Source: JABWBJ01 sp036507855
GTDB lineage: Bacteria; Gemmatimonadota; Gemmatimonadetes; Gemmatimonadales; Gemmatimonadaceae
DNA: 31,108 nucleotides
Direction: 5' to 3'
NCBI GenBank assembly: GCA_036507855.1
Contig: DATCIJ010000175.1
Span: 1-31,108 of the forward strand
Shown here: in pieces, positions 8,181 through 17,800 of the stretch
Layout of the letters: every line of letters begins with the position of its first letter
Position numbering within the stretch: position 1 is the first letter of the stretch
The notes under the pieces: model-generated
Seen by the model: the letters and a program-made list of their open reading frames with translations, nothing else
Database searches by the model: none
What the model was told of the DNA's origin: nothing
Made by a program: the position numbers and the translations under genes

Positions 8181-8314
8181 TCGTGCGCACGGGCGGGAAA
8201 GCCCATCGAGCGCTACGCCAGAAGGCGATCCTGGCGCTCAAGCACCGTGCAGGCAGGTAACGCCGGCCGAAAGGAACGGGCTGGCGACGCGACCACCTCA
8301 TTTCGGGAGCCATC

Positions 8315-10312
8315 ATGCATCGCGTTCGAAGATTCTGTCTCACATCAGCCGTACTCGTTTCAGCGGTGGTCGGCACCGGTTGCGCCGAGCGGATAACGAG
8401 CCCCGCAGCGTTGGACCGACCCACCGGCGACTTCGTGCCGGCCGTGGGCTCCGTTGGGCAGATCTCCGCGGGCGGGTACCACAACTGCGCGATCAAGACG
8501 GACGGCACAGTTGTCTGTTGGGGTCGGAATTTCGGCGGCCAGTCCACGCCCCCGGCCGGGCTCGTCGCCGTCCAGCTGAGCTCTGGCCAAAACCACAGCT
8601 GTGCGGTGAAGGCGGACGGCACGGTGGTCTGCTGGGGTGACAACCTCGCAGGCCAGCGCGACATCCCGCCGGGGCTCCTCGCGAGTCAGGTTGACGCTGG
8701 CGGCAACCACACATGCGCGGTCCGGCTGGATGCGACCGTCGTCTGCTGGGGAGCCACGTATGCCCCGGACGACAAAGGCCAGACTGTCGTTCCTGTCGGG
8801 CTGACGGGCGTGTTAGAAGTAATCGCCGGTGGGGAGTACTCCTGTGCGCGGAAGACGGATGGGACGGTGGTCTGCTGGGGAACCAATCAAAACGGCCGGC
8901 TCGATGTGCCGGGGGGCCTGCTCGCCACGCAATTGAGCGCCGGCACCCTGCACACTTGCGCTCTCCGAAGCGACGGGGCGCCGGCCTGCTGGGGGTATTT
9001 TCGACTGGCGGCCCTCCCGCTAGGGATCGTCGCCAGCCAGATCAGTGCTGGTGGAGCGCATACCTGCGCGCTCAATACGGATTTGACGGTGAGGTGCTGG
9101 GGTTTTGATGGCAACCTCTTGCCGGAAGCACAGGCTGACTTCGGCCAGACGATTGTTCCGCTTGGCCTAGGTCCAGTCGCGCAGGTGAGCAGCGGTGGCT
9201 TCCACACCTGTGCGCTCAAATTCGACGGCACAGTGGTTTGCTGGGGGTTCAACGACACTAACCAGACTGACGTTCCTCCCGGCCTGAACCTCATCACCAC
9301 GCAGCCGCAGGTGATCACCTTCACGTCGATGCCTCCCAGCGCCGCGTTCGTGGGTGGTACGTATGAAGTCGCGGCCACCGGGGGCGGTTCGGGAAATCCC
9401 GTCACGTTCGGCTCGCTGAGCTCAACGATCTGCGGTGTCACCGGCAGCATCGTGGAGTTTCTCGCGGCCGGCACTTGCACGATCGCGGCGGATCAGTCGG
9501 GAAGTGCGAACTACTATGCGGCTCCGCAACAGACGCAGAGCATGCTCGTCGTGGAGGTTAACGTTGCTCCGGTCGTCACCGCGGTCATACTGCCAGCCGG
9601 ACCGGTTCCGGTGGGTGCCGCGATCGGCATAAGCGCACCCTTCACGGATGGCAACGCCCTCGACTCGCACAGCGCAACCGTATTCTGGGATGATGGCGCC
9701 ACGACAGTTGCATCCATCGTCGAAGCCTCTGGTTCCGGAACGGTTTCGGCCAACCATACTTTTGTCGAGGCAGGAGTCTACACTGTGGGCGTCTCTGTCA
9801 GCGACGGCAGCCTGACCGGGACGCGCTCCAGCGTGCTCGACATGCCTGCCTATGCGGTGGTTTATGACCCCGATGCCGGCTTCGTAACTGGCGGTGGTTG
9901 GATCACGTCGCCCGAAGGCGCTTACGTCGCCAATCCGGGCCTAACGGGCAAGGCCAGCTTCGGCTTCGTCTCGAGGTACAAGAAGGGCGCCACGGTCCCG
10001 TCGGGGAATACCGAGTTCCAGTTCCACACCGCGAGCCTAAACTTCAGCAGTTCTGACTACCAGTGGCTGGTAGTCGCGGGAGCCAGAGCTCAGTTCAAGG
10101 GGACTGGTGTCGTCAATGGCGCCGGCATCTATGGATTCCTGCTCTCCGCTGTGGATGGACAAGTGCCCGGTGGCGGTGGAGTCGACCGGTTCCGGATCAA
10201 GATCTGGGACCTCGCCACCGGCGCTGTGGTCTACGACAACCAGATGGGCAGTGCGGACGACGCGGAAGCCGGCTCGTCGCTCGGTGGTGGGAGCATTGTC
10301 ATTCATCAATAG
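8315..10312 (+). CDS. Secreted RCC1-repeat / Ig-like / PKD surface protein
   Basis: 665 aa, with GGAG 7-10 nt before ATG. A signal peptide ends near VGTGC (possible lipoprotein). Residues ~45-335 hold seven RCC1-like repeats of the form QxSAGxxHxCAxxxDGTVVCWG, predicted to close into a seven-bladed propeller. Each blade carries two cysteines (xCA and VCWG), which would suit an oxidising location. Next come an Ig-like module (~335-415), a PKD-like module (~418-510: DDGATTVASIVEASGSG, then HTFVEAGVYTV) and a conserved C-terminal domain (~515-665: FVTGGGWITSPEGAY, GKASFGFVSRYKKGA, FRIKIWD) often found after PKD modules in secreted bacterial proteins. Probably a cell-surface binding protein; the ligand is unknown. 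It ends the + strand run before a convergent gene. Confidence 0.88.
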   Translation: MHRVRRFCLTSAVLVSAVVGTGCAERITSPAALDRPTGDFVPAVGSVGQISAGGYHNCAIKTDGTVVCWGRNFGGQSTPPAGLVAVQLSSGQNHSCAVKADGTVVCWGDNLAGQRDIPPGLLASQVDAGGNHTCAVRLDATVVCWGATYAPDDKGQTVVPVGLTGVLEVIAGGEYSCARKTDGTVVCWGTNQNGRLDVPGGLLATQLSAGTLHTCALRSDGAPACWGYFRLAALPLGIVASQISAGGAHTCALNTDLTVRCWGFDGNLLPEAQADFGQTIVPLGLGPVAQVSSGGFHTCALKFDGTVVCWGFNDTNQTDVPPGLNLITTQPQVITFTSMPPSAAFVGGTYEVAATGGGSGNPVTFGSLSSTICGVTGSIVEFLAAGTCTIAADQSGSANYYAAPQQTQSMLVVEVNVAPVVTAVILPAGPVPVGAAIGISAPFTDGNALDSHSATVFWDDGATTVASIVEASGSGTVSANHTFVEAGVYTVGVSVSDGSLTGTRSSVLDMPAYAVVYDPDAGFVTGGGWITSPEGAYVANPGLTGKASFGFVSRYKKGATVPSGNTEFQFHTASLNFSSSDYQWLVVAGARAQFKGTGVVNGAGIYGFLLSAVDGQVPGGGGVDRFRIKIWDLATGAVVYDNQMGSADDAEAGSSLGGGSIVIHQ

Positions 10313-10327
10313 CGTGTGAACTGCCTC

Positions 10328-10390
10328 GAGCCCCATTGCTTCCGGGGCTTGAATGTCACAGAAGGGCCTCCGAACCGGAGGTCCTTTCTG
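10328..10390. terminator. Two adjacent hairpins between convergent genes
   Basis: 10328-10334 pairs with 10344-10350 (7 bp). 10359-10372 pairs with 10376-10390 (14 bp, one bulge and one wobble), with the right arm ending in CCTTTCTGTT. They sit between the RCC1 gene (+) and the FG-GAP gene (-) and could stop transcription from either side. Confidence 0.7.
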
Positions 10391-10436
10391 TTGGCACGGG
10401 GCGGGGCACGCCATCTCGGTCGCTCGGGTTCCGCGA

Positions 10437-12149
10437 TCAACGTGCCGTGCTCCTCCCCGAGATCACGAACATCCTGCCCGAGCGAAATCCCTTCACGTTG
10501 CTCCAGGTGGATGTCAGCAGAAAGTCGATCACACCGTCGCCATCAACGTCGCCAACGCCGGTCGCGTCGAATCCAAAGGTCTCTCCCGGAATGCGGCCGG
10601 TGATGGCGCGCATGAGCGATCCGTCCTTCCCCGAGTACAGGTAGACCTTCCCTCCTGAGGGCGCCGAACCGGCGAACTGCCATGCGCCGACGAGTATATC
10701 GGCGTGGCCGTCGCGATCCACGTCGCCGACGTCGGCACTGCCGATCCCGAAACCATCACCGGGCCGCTCGCCAGTGAGGGCGTAGAGTCTCCGTCCATCG
10801 CTCCCCGAGTGGATGTACACGCGGCCCGTCGACGGACCGCTGGCGCTGTTCGCGAAGTCGCTGGCATAGACGTCCGGAACCTTGTCGCCGTTCACGTCGC
10901 CAACGATCGACGTGAACATCGCGCCTAACGCTGCACCCGAGGAATCAGAGTCGATGGTCCAGTGCGCGCTCGTCGACATCGCCGCAAACGTGTAAACACG
11001 ACCCGTGTTCCTGACGCCTGCGGCCGGCGCGCCCACGAGAATTGGCGTGCGGCGTCCGCCCTTCTGCCCGGCCACGATGCTCCCGAACGCGTCGCCGGAC
11101 TGCTCGCCGTCCAGGGTCAGCAGCAACGCGCCATCCCTGCCGGAGAAGACGTAGGCGCGGCCGGCACCCTGGCCGTTGGCGTTGGACGACGGAGCGCCGA
11201 CGATGACATCCTCGCGACCATCGCTGTCCTGATCGCCCGCCCCCGATGCGCTTCGGCCGAATCCTTCATTCCGGTCCTTTCCGCTCAGCGTCAACAGCGT
11301 GTGGCCATCACGTCCCGAGTACACGTAGGCCTTGCCCGAGCCGGGCGCGCCGGCGATCACATCGCCGGTTCCGTCCCCGTCCACGTCACCCGCGCCTTCC
11401 AAGCCGATGCCGAGGCTCTCGTTAGGTGCGCCGACCTGCGCCCAGAGAAGCCGGCCGGAGCGGCCTGAATAGACGTAGACCTTCCCCGGGCCGACGGGCT
11501 GCCCATTCGCGCCAAATGTCGGGGCCGAGGTCACGATGTCCGTGACCCGATCGCCGTCCACGTCGCCGATACCGCGTGCGATCCAGCTGAACTGGTCGCC
11601 TTTGGTCTCCGCGGTCCACTCGTGGATGACTCGGACGGGCTCCACGAACGGCCGGGCGAAGTCGCCGGGCTGGAACATCACCGATTCGAATCGCGGATCC
11701 AGCCTCAGCTTCTCGAAGCCGTTGCTCGTTCGCGCGAGATCCATGTCGAACGCACCGCTCTGCTTGAGAATCCGCAACGAGTCCAGCGCCTCATCGTCTT
11801 GCCCGCGGCTCGCCTGGATGGCCGCGATCGAGAATACAGCCTGCCGTCGCGCCGGTCTCGGCTGCTTCACCGCCGCGTACGTCGCGATCGCCTTGTCCAG
11901 ATCGCCCTTCTGCCGGTACGCGTTGCCTAACACGAGTCGACCCGTAACGGCCGTCGGATTCCGGCGAAAGAAATCCTCGAGTGTGACGACGGCACTGTCG
12001 ACAAGTCCGGCGCTCAATGCTGCCTGGGCGCGTGTCACTTCGGCCGGGGCACCGCCCGGGGGCACCTGCGCAAGGGCCACCTCGTTGACTGAAAGCAGCA
12101 TCAGGAGCACCAGCATGGCGCCAGGAGTATTGGATGCTCGCTGCAGCAT
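10437..12149 (-). CDS. Secreted TPR + FG-GAP (integrin-alpha-like) propeller protein
   Basis: 570 aa, with GGAG about 10 nt before the ATG. The signal peptide ends near VALAQ. Residues ~35-135 are TPR-like helices (GNAYRQKGDLDKAIATYAAV). Residues ~170-570 form FG-GAP repeats with calcium-loop motifs GDVDGDRVTD, GDVDGDGTGD, GDQDSDGRED, GDVNGDKVPD, GDVDRDGHAD and GDVDGDGVID, each followed by a (V)YVYSGRDG strand. A seventh blade (around KGGRRTPILVGAP) lacks the calcium loop. Known FG-GAP propellers bind calcium and mediate adhesion or protein contacts. The combination with an N-terminal TPR region is uncommon. The gene is divergent from the permease gene and convergent with the RCC1 gene. Confidence 0.88.
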   Translation of the reverse strand: MLQRASNTPGAMLVLLMLLSVNEVALAQVPPGGAPAEVTRAQAALSAGLVDSAVVTLEDFFRRNPTAVTGRLVLGNAYRQKGDLDKAIATYAAVKQPRPARRQAVFSIAAIQASRGQDDEALDSLRILKQSGAFDMDLARTSNGFEKLRLDPRFESVMFQPGDFARPFVEPVRVIHEWTAETKGDQFSWIARGIGDVDGDRVTDIVTSAPTFGANGQPVGPGKVYVYSGRSGRLLWAQVGAPNESLGIGLEGAGDVDGDGTGDVIAGAPGSGKAYVYSGRDGHTLLTLSGKDRNEGFGRSASGAGDQDSDGREDVIVGAPSSNANGQGAGRAYVFSGRDGALLLTLDGEQSGDAFGSIVAGQKGGRRTPILVGAPAAGVRNTGRVYTFAAMSTSAHWTIDSDSSGAALGAMFTSIVGDVNGDKVPDVYASDFANSASGPSTGRVYIHSGSDGRRLYALTGERPGDGFGIGSADVGDVDRDGHADILVGAWQFAGSAPSGGKVYLYSGKDGSLMRAITGRIPGETFGFDATGVGDVDGDGVIDFLLTSTWSNVKGFRSGRMFVISGRSTAR

Positions 12150-12282
12150 GATGAACGCTCCGGATCGTGTGAGAGGGTGACACCCACATGATGAGCGGGT
12201 CCGCGCCGCCGAGCCACCGCACGGTTGGTCGGCTATCGCGGTCGAGCCCTCGATCCCATCGCTTTGTCACGCGCGACGCCGA

Positions 12283-12323
12283 GTCGGGGATTTCTCCCGG
12301 CCTCCTGCGCGGCAATCCCCGAC
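12283..12323. promoter_or_regulatory. 10-bp perfect inverted repeat in a divergent promoter region
   Basis: GTCGGGGATT (12283-12292) and AATCCCCGAC (12314-12323) are exact reverse complements separated by 21 bp. They lie in the 237-bp gap between the divergent FG-GAP and permease genes. They could form a hairpin in the permease leader or be a spaced operator; no regulator is encoded nearby. Confidence 0.4.
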
Positions 12324-12386
12324 GGCCCACCGCAAGGTCGTCGCTAACGTGCGACGAAGATTGTCACTCGCCGGGAGGGCGCTGCC

Positions 12387-14798
12387 GTGGGAACGATCCG
12401 CTCCGACTTCCGCATGGCTCGCCGCGCGCTCGCCTCGCAACGCGGTGTCACCGCGGTCGCCATCGCGACGCTCGCCCTCACCATCGGCCTGAACACGGCG
12501 GTGTTCAGCATCGTCAACGCCGTCGTCCTCCGTCCGCTCCCGTTTGCCCAGCCCGATCGCCTGGTCGCGTTCTGCGAGGCCGATCGGGGCGAACAAAGCG
12601 ACTGGTGCGGGGCGTCTGTGCCTGACGTCTACGAGCTGGCCGAACGGGTCCCCGGCATCGCGGTCGCCGGCGCGGCGCGCTCATGGCCCTTCGTGATGAA
12701 AACGCCCGAGGGCGTCGATGGCATCCGCGGCGGCCTCGTTACGCCTGAGGCGTTCGCGGCCCTTCGCGTCGTGCCGATGATGGGCCGATTCATTGAACGC
12801 GAGGACATGGGTGACAACTGGCGTCGGGTCGTGGTCCTCTCCAACGATTTCTGGCGCGCACGCTATGGTTCGCGCACGGACGTTCTCGGCCAGCAAGTCG
12901 TGCTCGACGATGAGCCGCACACCATCGTCGGTGTCCTCCCGCCCGACGTTCGCGTGCCGCACCTCGAAGACGTGCAGATGTGGCGCCCGATCCACTTTGA
13001 CCCGCACGCCGAAGACCGGCGTGATTGGCGCGGCTTTCTCGCCTTTGCGCGCCTGCGCGACGGGGTCAACCCGGACGCAGTTCGCCGCGACGTCGCCAAC
13101 GTCGGCGCCGACATTCAGCGGGCACACTTCAGCGACCGTGAAGGCTGGTCGATCGGCATGCGGAGCTGGCAGGACGTCATCGTCGGCCCGGTCCGCACGA
13201 CGATGTACCTGTTCGTGGGCGCGGTCGGCTTCGTCCTCCTCATCGGCTGCGCCAACGTGGCCAACCTGCTCCTGGCGCAGGCCGTCGTCAGGCGGCGAGA
13301 GCTGGCGGTGCGGGCTGCCCTGGGAGCGTCTCGATTCCACCTTGCCCGTGGACTGCTCGTCGAGAGCCTCCTGCTCGCTGTCGCCGGTGGAGCAGCCGGC
13401 CTGTTCCTCGGCTGGTGGGCGTCGCGACTCGTCGTCACGATGGCGCCGCAGGGAATCCCCCGCATCGATAAGGTGGGGCTCGACCCCGCGGTCTTTGCCT
13501 ACATCGCGGGGATCTCGCTGCTGGCCACACTTCTCGTGGGCATGGCGCCGGCCATCCGAGCGACGCGCTTCGACCTGCAGCGCGCCCTCGCCGAAGGGGG
13601 GCGAACCGGGACCGCGCATCACACGGCCCGGCTCGCGCCCGCGCTCATCATCACCCAGATCGCACTGGCAGTGGTGCTGGTCACCGGCGCGGGCCTGCTC
13701 ACCCGGAGCTTCGTGACCCTGATGCGCTGGCAGCCTGGATTCGAGCAGGAGCACCTGCTGACCACGTGGGCACTGGCCTCCAGCGGCCAATTCGAGAATC
13801 GGCGGCAGGTGGCCGACTACTTCGCGCGCGCCGAGGAGGAGCTGCGGTCGATTCCAGGAGTCGTCGCGGTGGGCGCCGGCTCGGCCGGCCCGCTTTTCGG
13901 AGGTGACGGCGAGGGGCACCTCACCATCGACGGGCGCGGTTCACCGGGCGATGGTGCTCGTCAGGCGGCGTACTGGTTCGACATCAGTCCGACCTACTTC
14001 GCCGCGTTAGGCGTACCGATAGTACGCGGCCGCGACATCGCCGCCACGGACGTGGTGGGCGCACCGACCGTCGCCGTCGTGAACGAAGCATTCGTCCGCC
14101 GCTACATCGGCGACGCGGACCCCGTCGGGCGCGTGGTGCGAATGGTCGAACACGAGACGGACTTCACTATCGTGGGTGTCGTCCGTGACGTTCCGCCCGT
14201 GAGTCCGGGCGAGCCAGCGCCACCGCAGATTTTCTGGTCCAACCGGCAGCTTCCTCGTCCGGCGACCTACTTCCTGGTCCGGACCAGCGGGGATCCGGTA
14301 TCGACGGGCCGGGCGGTGCAGGAGCGACTGCGTTCCTTCGACCGGGACCTTCGCGTGACGGCCGTTCGCTCCATGCGCGATTGGCTCTCGACTCAGCTCG
14401 CGCGGCCACGCTTCAGTGCACTTCTGCTCGGCACGTTCGGTGTCCTGGCGCTACTGCTCTCGGCCATCGGGACCTACGGCCTGATTTCCTACACGGTGGC
14501 GCAACAGCGCAAGGAAATCGGTGTGCGGATGGCGCTCGGCGCGCAGGGACGAAGAATCGTGGCCGAAGTGCTCGTGCGTGGGCTGCGACTGGCCGGCATC
14601 GGAGTGGCGGTTGGCGTCGCGGGCTCCCTGGCGTTGACGCGCCTGCTCAGCAACCAACTTGCCGGAGTGACGGCGACCGACCCCCTGACCTTTGCGATGA
14701 GCGTCGGGCTGCTTCTCATTGCGGCGGCGCTGGCGTGCGTGGTTCCTGCGCGTCGGGCAAGTCGGGTGGATCCGATGGAGACGCTGCGTTCCGAGTAG
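12387..14798 (+). CDS. ADOP/MacB-type ABC transporter permease (FtsX family)
   Basis: 803 aa. The GTG start is supported by GGGAGG about 8 nt upstream. The N-terminus (DFRMARRALASQRG, then an Ala/Leu-rich helix and VNAVVLRPLPF) is typical of the large orphan permeases described in Acidobacteria (ADOP). Order: TM1 (~20-45), a MacB-like periplasmic domain (~50-260), a first FtsX core of three helices (~270-395), a further TM near 415-440, a second periplasmic domain (~440-660) and a second FtsX core (~685-795) ending in PARRASRVDPMETLRSE. Such proteins normally work with a separate ATPase for efflux or mechanotransmission; none is adjacent here. Substrate unknown. Confidence 0.9.
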   Translation: MGTIRSDFRMARRALASQRGVTAVAIATLALTIGLNTAVFSIVNAVVLRPLPFAQPDRLVAFCEADRGEQSDWCGASVPDVYELAERVPGIAVAGAARSWPFVMKTPEGVDGIRGGLVTPEAFAALRVVPMMGRFIEREDMGDNWRRVVVLSNDFWRARYGSRTDVLGQQVVLDDEPHTIVGVLPPDVRVPHLEDVQMWRPIHFDPHAEDRRDWRGFLAFARLRDGVNPDAVRRDVANVGADIQRAHFSDREGWSIGMRSWQDVIVGPVRTTMYLFVGAVGFVLLIGCANVANLLLAQAVVRRRELAVRAALGASRFHLARGLLVESLLLAVAGGAAGLFLGWWASRLVVTMAPQGIPRIDKVGLDPAVFAYIAGISLLATLLVGMAPAIRATRFDLQRALAEGGRTGTAHHTARLAPALIITQIALAVVLVTGAGLLTRSFVTLMRWQPGFEQEHLLTTWALASSGQFENRRQVADYFARAEEELRSIPGVVAVGAGSAGPLFGGDGEGHLTIDGRGSPGDGARQAAYWFDISPTYFAALGVPIVRGRDIAATDVVGAPTVAVVNEAFVRRYIGDADPVGRVVRMVEHETDFTIVGVVRDVPPVSPGEPAPPQIFWSNRQLPRPATYFLVRTSGDPVSTGRAVQERLRSFDRDLRVTAVRSMRDWLSTQLARPRFSALLLGTFGVLALLLSAIGTYGLISYTVAQQRKEIGVRMALGAQGRRIVAEVLVRGLRLAGIGVAVGVAGSLALTRLLSNQLAGVTATDPLTFAMSVGLLLIAAALACVVPARRASRVDPMETLRSE

Positions 14799-14814
14799 GG
14801 CGCACTGAGTGCGA

Positions 14815-14850
14815 CCACCGAGCACTAACAACTCAGCTTTGTTACGGTGG
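14815..14850. terminator. Interrupted hairpin between convergent genes
   Basis: CCACCG (14815-14820) pairs with CGGTGG (14845-14850), and TAACAA (14826-14831) pairs with TTGTTA (14839-14844), with an internal bulge and a 7-nt loop. It overlaps the TAA stop of the amidohydrolase gene and follows the permease stop by 16 bp. It fits a shared terminator. Confidence 0.55.
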
Positions 14851-17800
14851 TGGAATGGGCGCTCCATGCACATCGCTGCTCACCTGGGCCGCCGTGATCT
14901 GTCCCTCCTTCCAAAACGCCCTCGGTGCCGGCGCCGGATGATTCCCGGTCTGCGCCATGGTCTCCGCGTCGAAAATCCGCCCGTTGATCATCACGTACCG
15001 GATCGACGTGCTGTTCCTGATATTCACCAGGGGATTCCGGTCGAGCACGAGCAGGTCGGCGAACTTGCCAGAGGCGATCGACCCAATATCGCCATCCAAT
15101 CCGAGGTACTGCGCGCCGTTTACGGTGGCCGCCTTCAACGCTTCGTGATTGCTCATCCCGCCCTGCTGGAGCATCCACAGTTCCCAGTGCGCGCCCTGTC
15201 CGTGGAGCTGCCCGTGCGCGCCTGACTGCACCTTGCCACCCTTGTCTGCGTATGCCTTCACGGCCCTCGAGACGTCGAGATATTGATAGTCCTCGTCGGC
15301 CGCCATTGCGCGTCGACGCGCTCGTGAATCGAGCACCGCGTCGGGCGTGAAGCGACGCAGGCGCTCGTTTTTCCAGACCTCGTCGTGCTGGTACCACCAG
15401 AACTCGCCGTTGAGACCGCCGTAATTCACGATCAGCGTCGGCGTGTACCCACTCTTGCTCGACGCCATCAGCGTGAGCGCATCGTCATACAACGGCGCCA
15501 CCGGAACGTTGTGTTCAATCCCGGTGTGTCCGTCCAGCACCATGGTCATGTTGTTGGCGTAGTTGCTGCCGCCTTCCGGCACCACCATCATCTGCAGTTC
15601 GCGCGCGGCCTCGATGATCTGCTGGCGGGCGTCACGACGCGGCTGGTTGTAGCTCTTCACGCTGAATGCGCCTACTGCTTTCATGCGGCGCAGGTGGCTC
15701 AACGCGTCCTCGTATGACGTAGTTATCGCTTTGGCCCCGCCTTCCGCGCCATACAGAATGGTTCCGGTCGAGAAGAGTCGTGGCCCGAGAATCTCGCCGT
15801 CCTTGATAATCTCCGACGTGCTGAAAACCATCTCTGTGTTGTTCGACGGGTCGTGCATGGTAGTGACGCCGAACGCCAGGTTGGCCAGGAACGCCCAATT
15901 CGTCTTCGGGGCGATGCCGTTCGACCCGGTGCCGATGTGCGCATGCGCGTCGACGAATCCGGGTATGATGAACTTCCCGCGCGCGTCGATGCGGCGCGCG
16001 TCGGCGGGAATGGTCACGCGGCCCGACGGTCCCACCGCAACGATGCGATTCCCATCCACAACCACCGTGGCATTCTGAATCACCTCGTTGCCATTCATCG
16101 TGATCACGGTGCCGCCGGTGAGCGCCAACTTGCCACTCGGCTTGGCGAAGCCGCGTTTCAGGCCGATTGGAGTGCCCGTTGCCTCGGGCTCACGACGGAC
16201 AGTCGTCGTATCCGCGGTCTCGAACGCGAACGTGGCCGAGAGATCACGCTGGAAGAGGTCCGGGCCCAGCGCCCAGTACACTCGCTTCGAGTCCGGCGCC
16301 CAATGCAGATACAGCCCGGCGTCACGCGAGATCCGGCGGACGGGATAGTCGGAAGTCGACGGGCCGATGTCGACGCCGGCGCCCGTCAGTGGCAACGGCG
16401 CGACGTAGGCATTGAAGCGCTCCACCCACGCCACGTATTTCTCGTCAGGCGAAGGCACGAATTGCGTGGCATTCTCCGCCGTGAGGTGCACCCGGCGATC
16501 GCCACCGGTGAGGTTCACGGAGATCAGCGCGGCGCGCGCATTCTGTCCGGACGCGAGGAAGAGGCGCGTGCCGTCGCGATTGAATCGCGGATCTGCGCCT
16601 TCCTCCGTGACCAGTCGCGCATCACCGCCGGCGGCGGGCACCACGTACACACCCGTGTTCCGGTTGTAGAGATTTCCGCGCAAGCCGTCGCCGCCGATGC
16701 GGCGATACACGACCTGCCGGCCGTCAGTTGAAAACCGGGGTTCGATGTAATGGCCGGGGACGCGCGTCAGGACGCGCGAGCTGCTTCCGTCGGCGGCGAC
16801 AATCCGGATGGCGCCCAGCGAATCATCGCTCCAGGTGGCGTAGACGATGGACGCACCATCCGGCGACCACGACGGGAACAACTCGGAGTGCGTCGCACTC
16901 GTCAGGCGTCTGGGGGTTCCCGATGAGAGCTCCTTCACCCAGAGATGCCCCACCGCGTTGTACAACACGCGACGCTGGTCGGGTGACACACTGGCCCAGC
17001 GCAACATCTTCACGTCGAACGAGTCGGGTGCTACCTGCTGCGGGAAGCGCACCGCGTCCGTGATCACCTGCGTCACGCGGGCGGTGAAGGGAATCGGCGT
17101 GGCGCGGCCGCCTTCGAGTTCGACGCTCCAGAACTTGCCCTGGGCCGAGATCACGATGCGCTGGCCGTCAGTCGTCCACGCGTAGCCGGGGTATGTGCCG
17201 TAGATCGCCCAGGCTTCCTGCTGATCGCGATCGAGCCCGTCCCACAGGATCCGCTCGCGGCCGCTTTCCATGTCGCTCAGCATCAGGACACTCTTGCCGT
17301 CGACGCGTCTGACGAACGCGATGGTGCTGCCATCGGGCGAGACCTGCGGGCGCAGAGATCCGCCGGCCCCGCTCAACCACGTGCGCCGCTGACCCGTCTG
17401 CCGATCGAGCCGCTGGACGACATACACGACGCCGTACGGATCGCGATTGTACTGGAATCCGCCGCCGGGTGAGACGTCTTCGCTGAAGAAGACGTATCGG
17501 CCATCGGGGGAGACCGTCGGCTCGGTGGCGTTCTGCTCCCAGTTGCGGCGGTCCGTGAGCTTCAGTCCATTGCCGCCCGCGGTGTGATAGAGCCACATCT
17601 CGCCGGCGCCAACCGAGCGCGTGTTACGAAAGTGCTTCCGTCCAACGATGTACTGGCCATCGGGAGTCCACGCCGGATTCGAGACCTCGCGTTCGCGTTC
17701 GCGCGTGACCTGGCGCAGGTCGCTGCCGTGGAGGTCCATGGTCCAGAGGTTCATCAAGCCGTCCCGGTCGGATGCGATCGCAATTCGCCGTCCATCCGGC

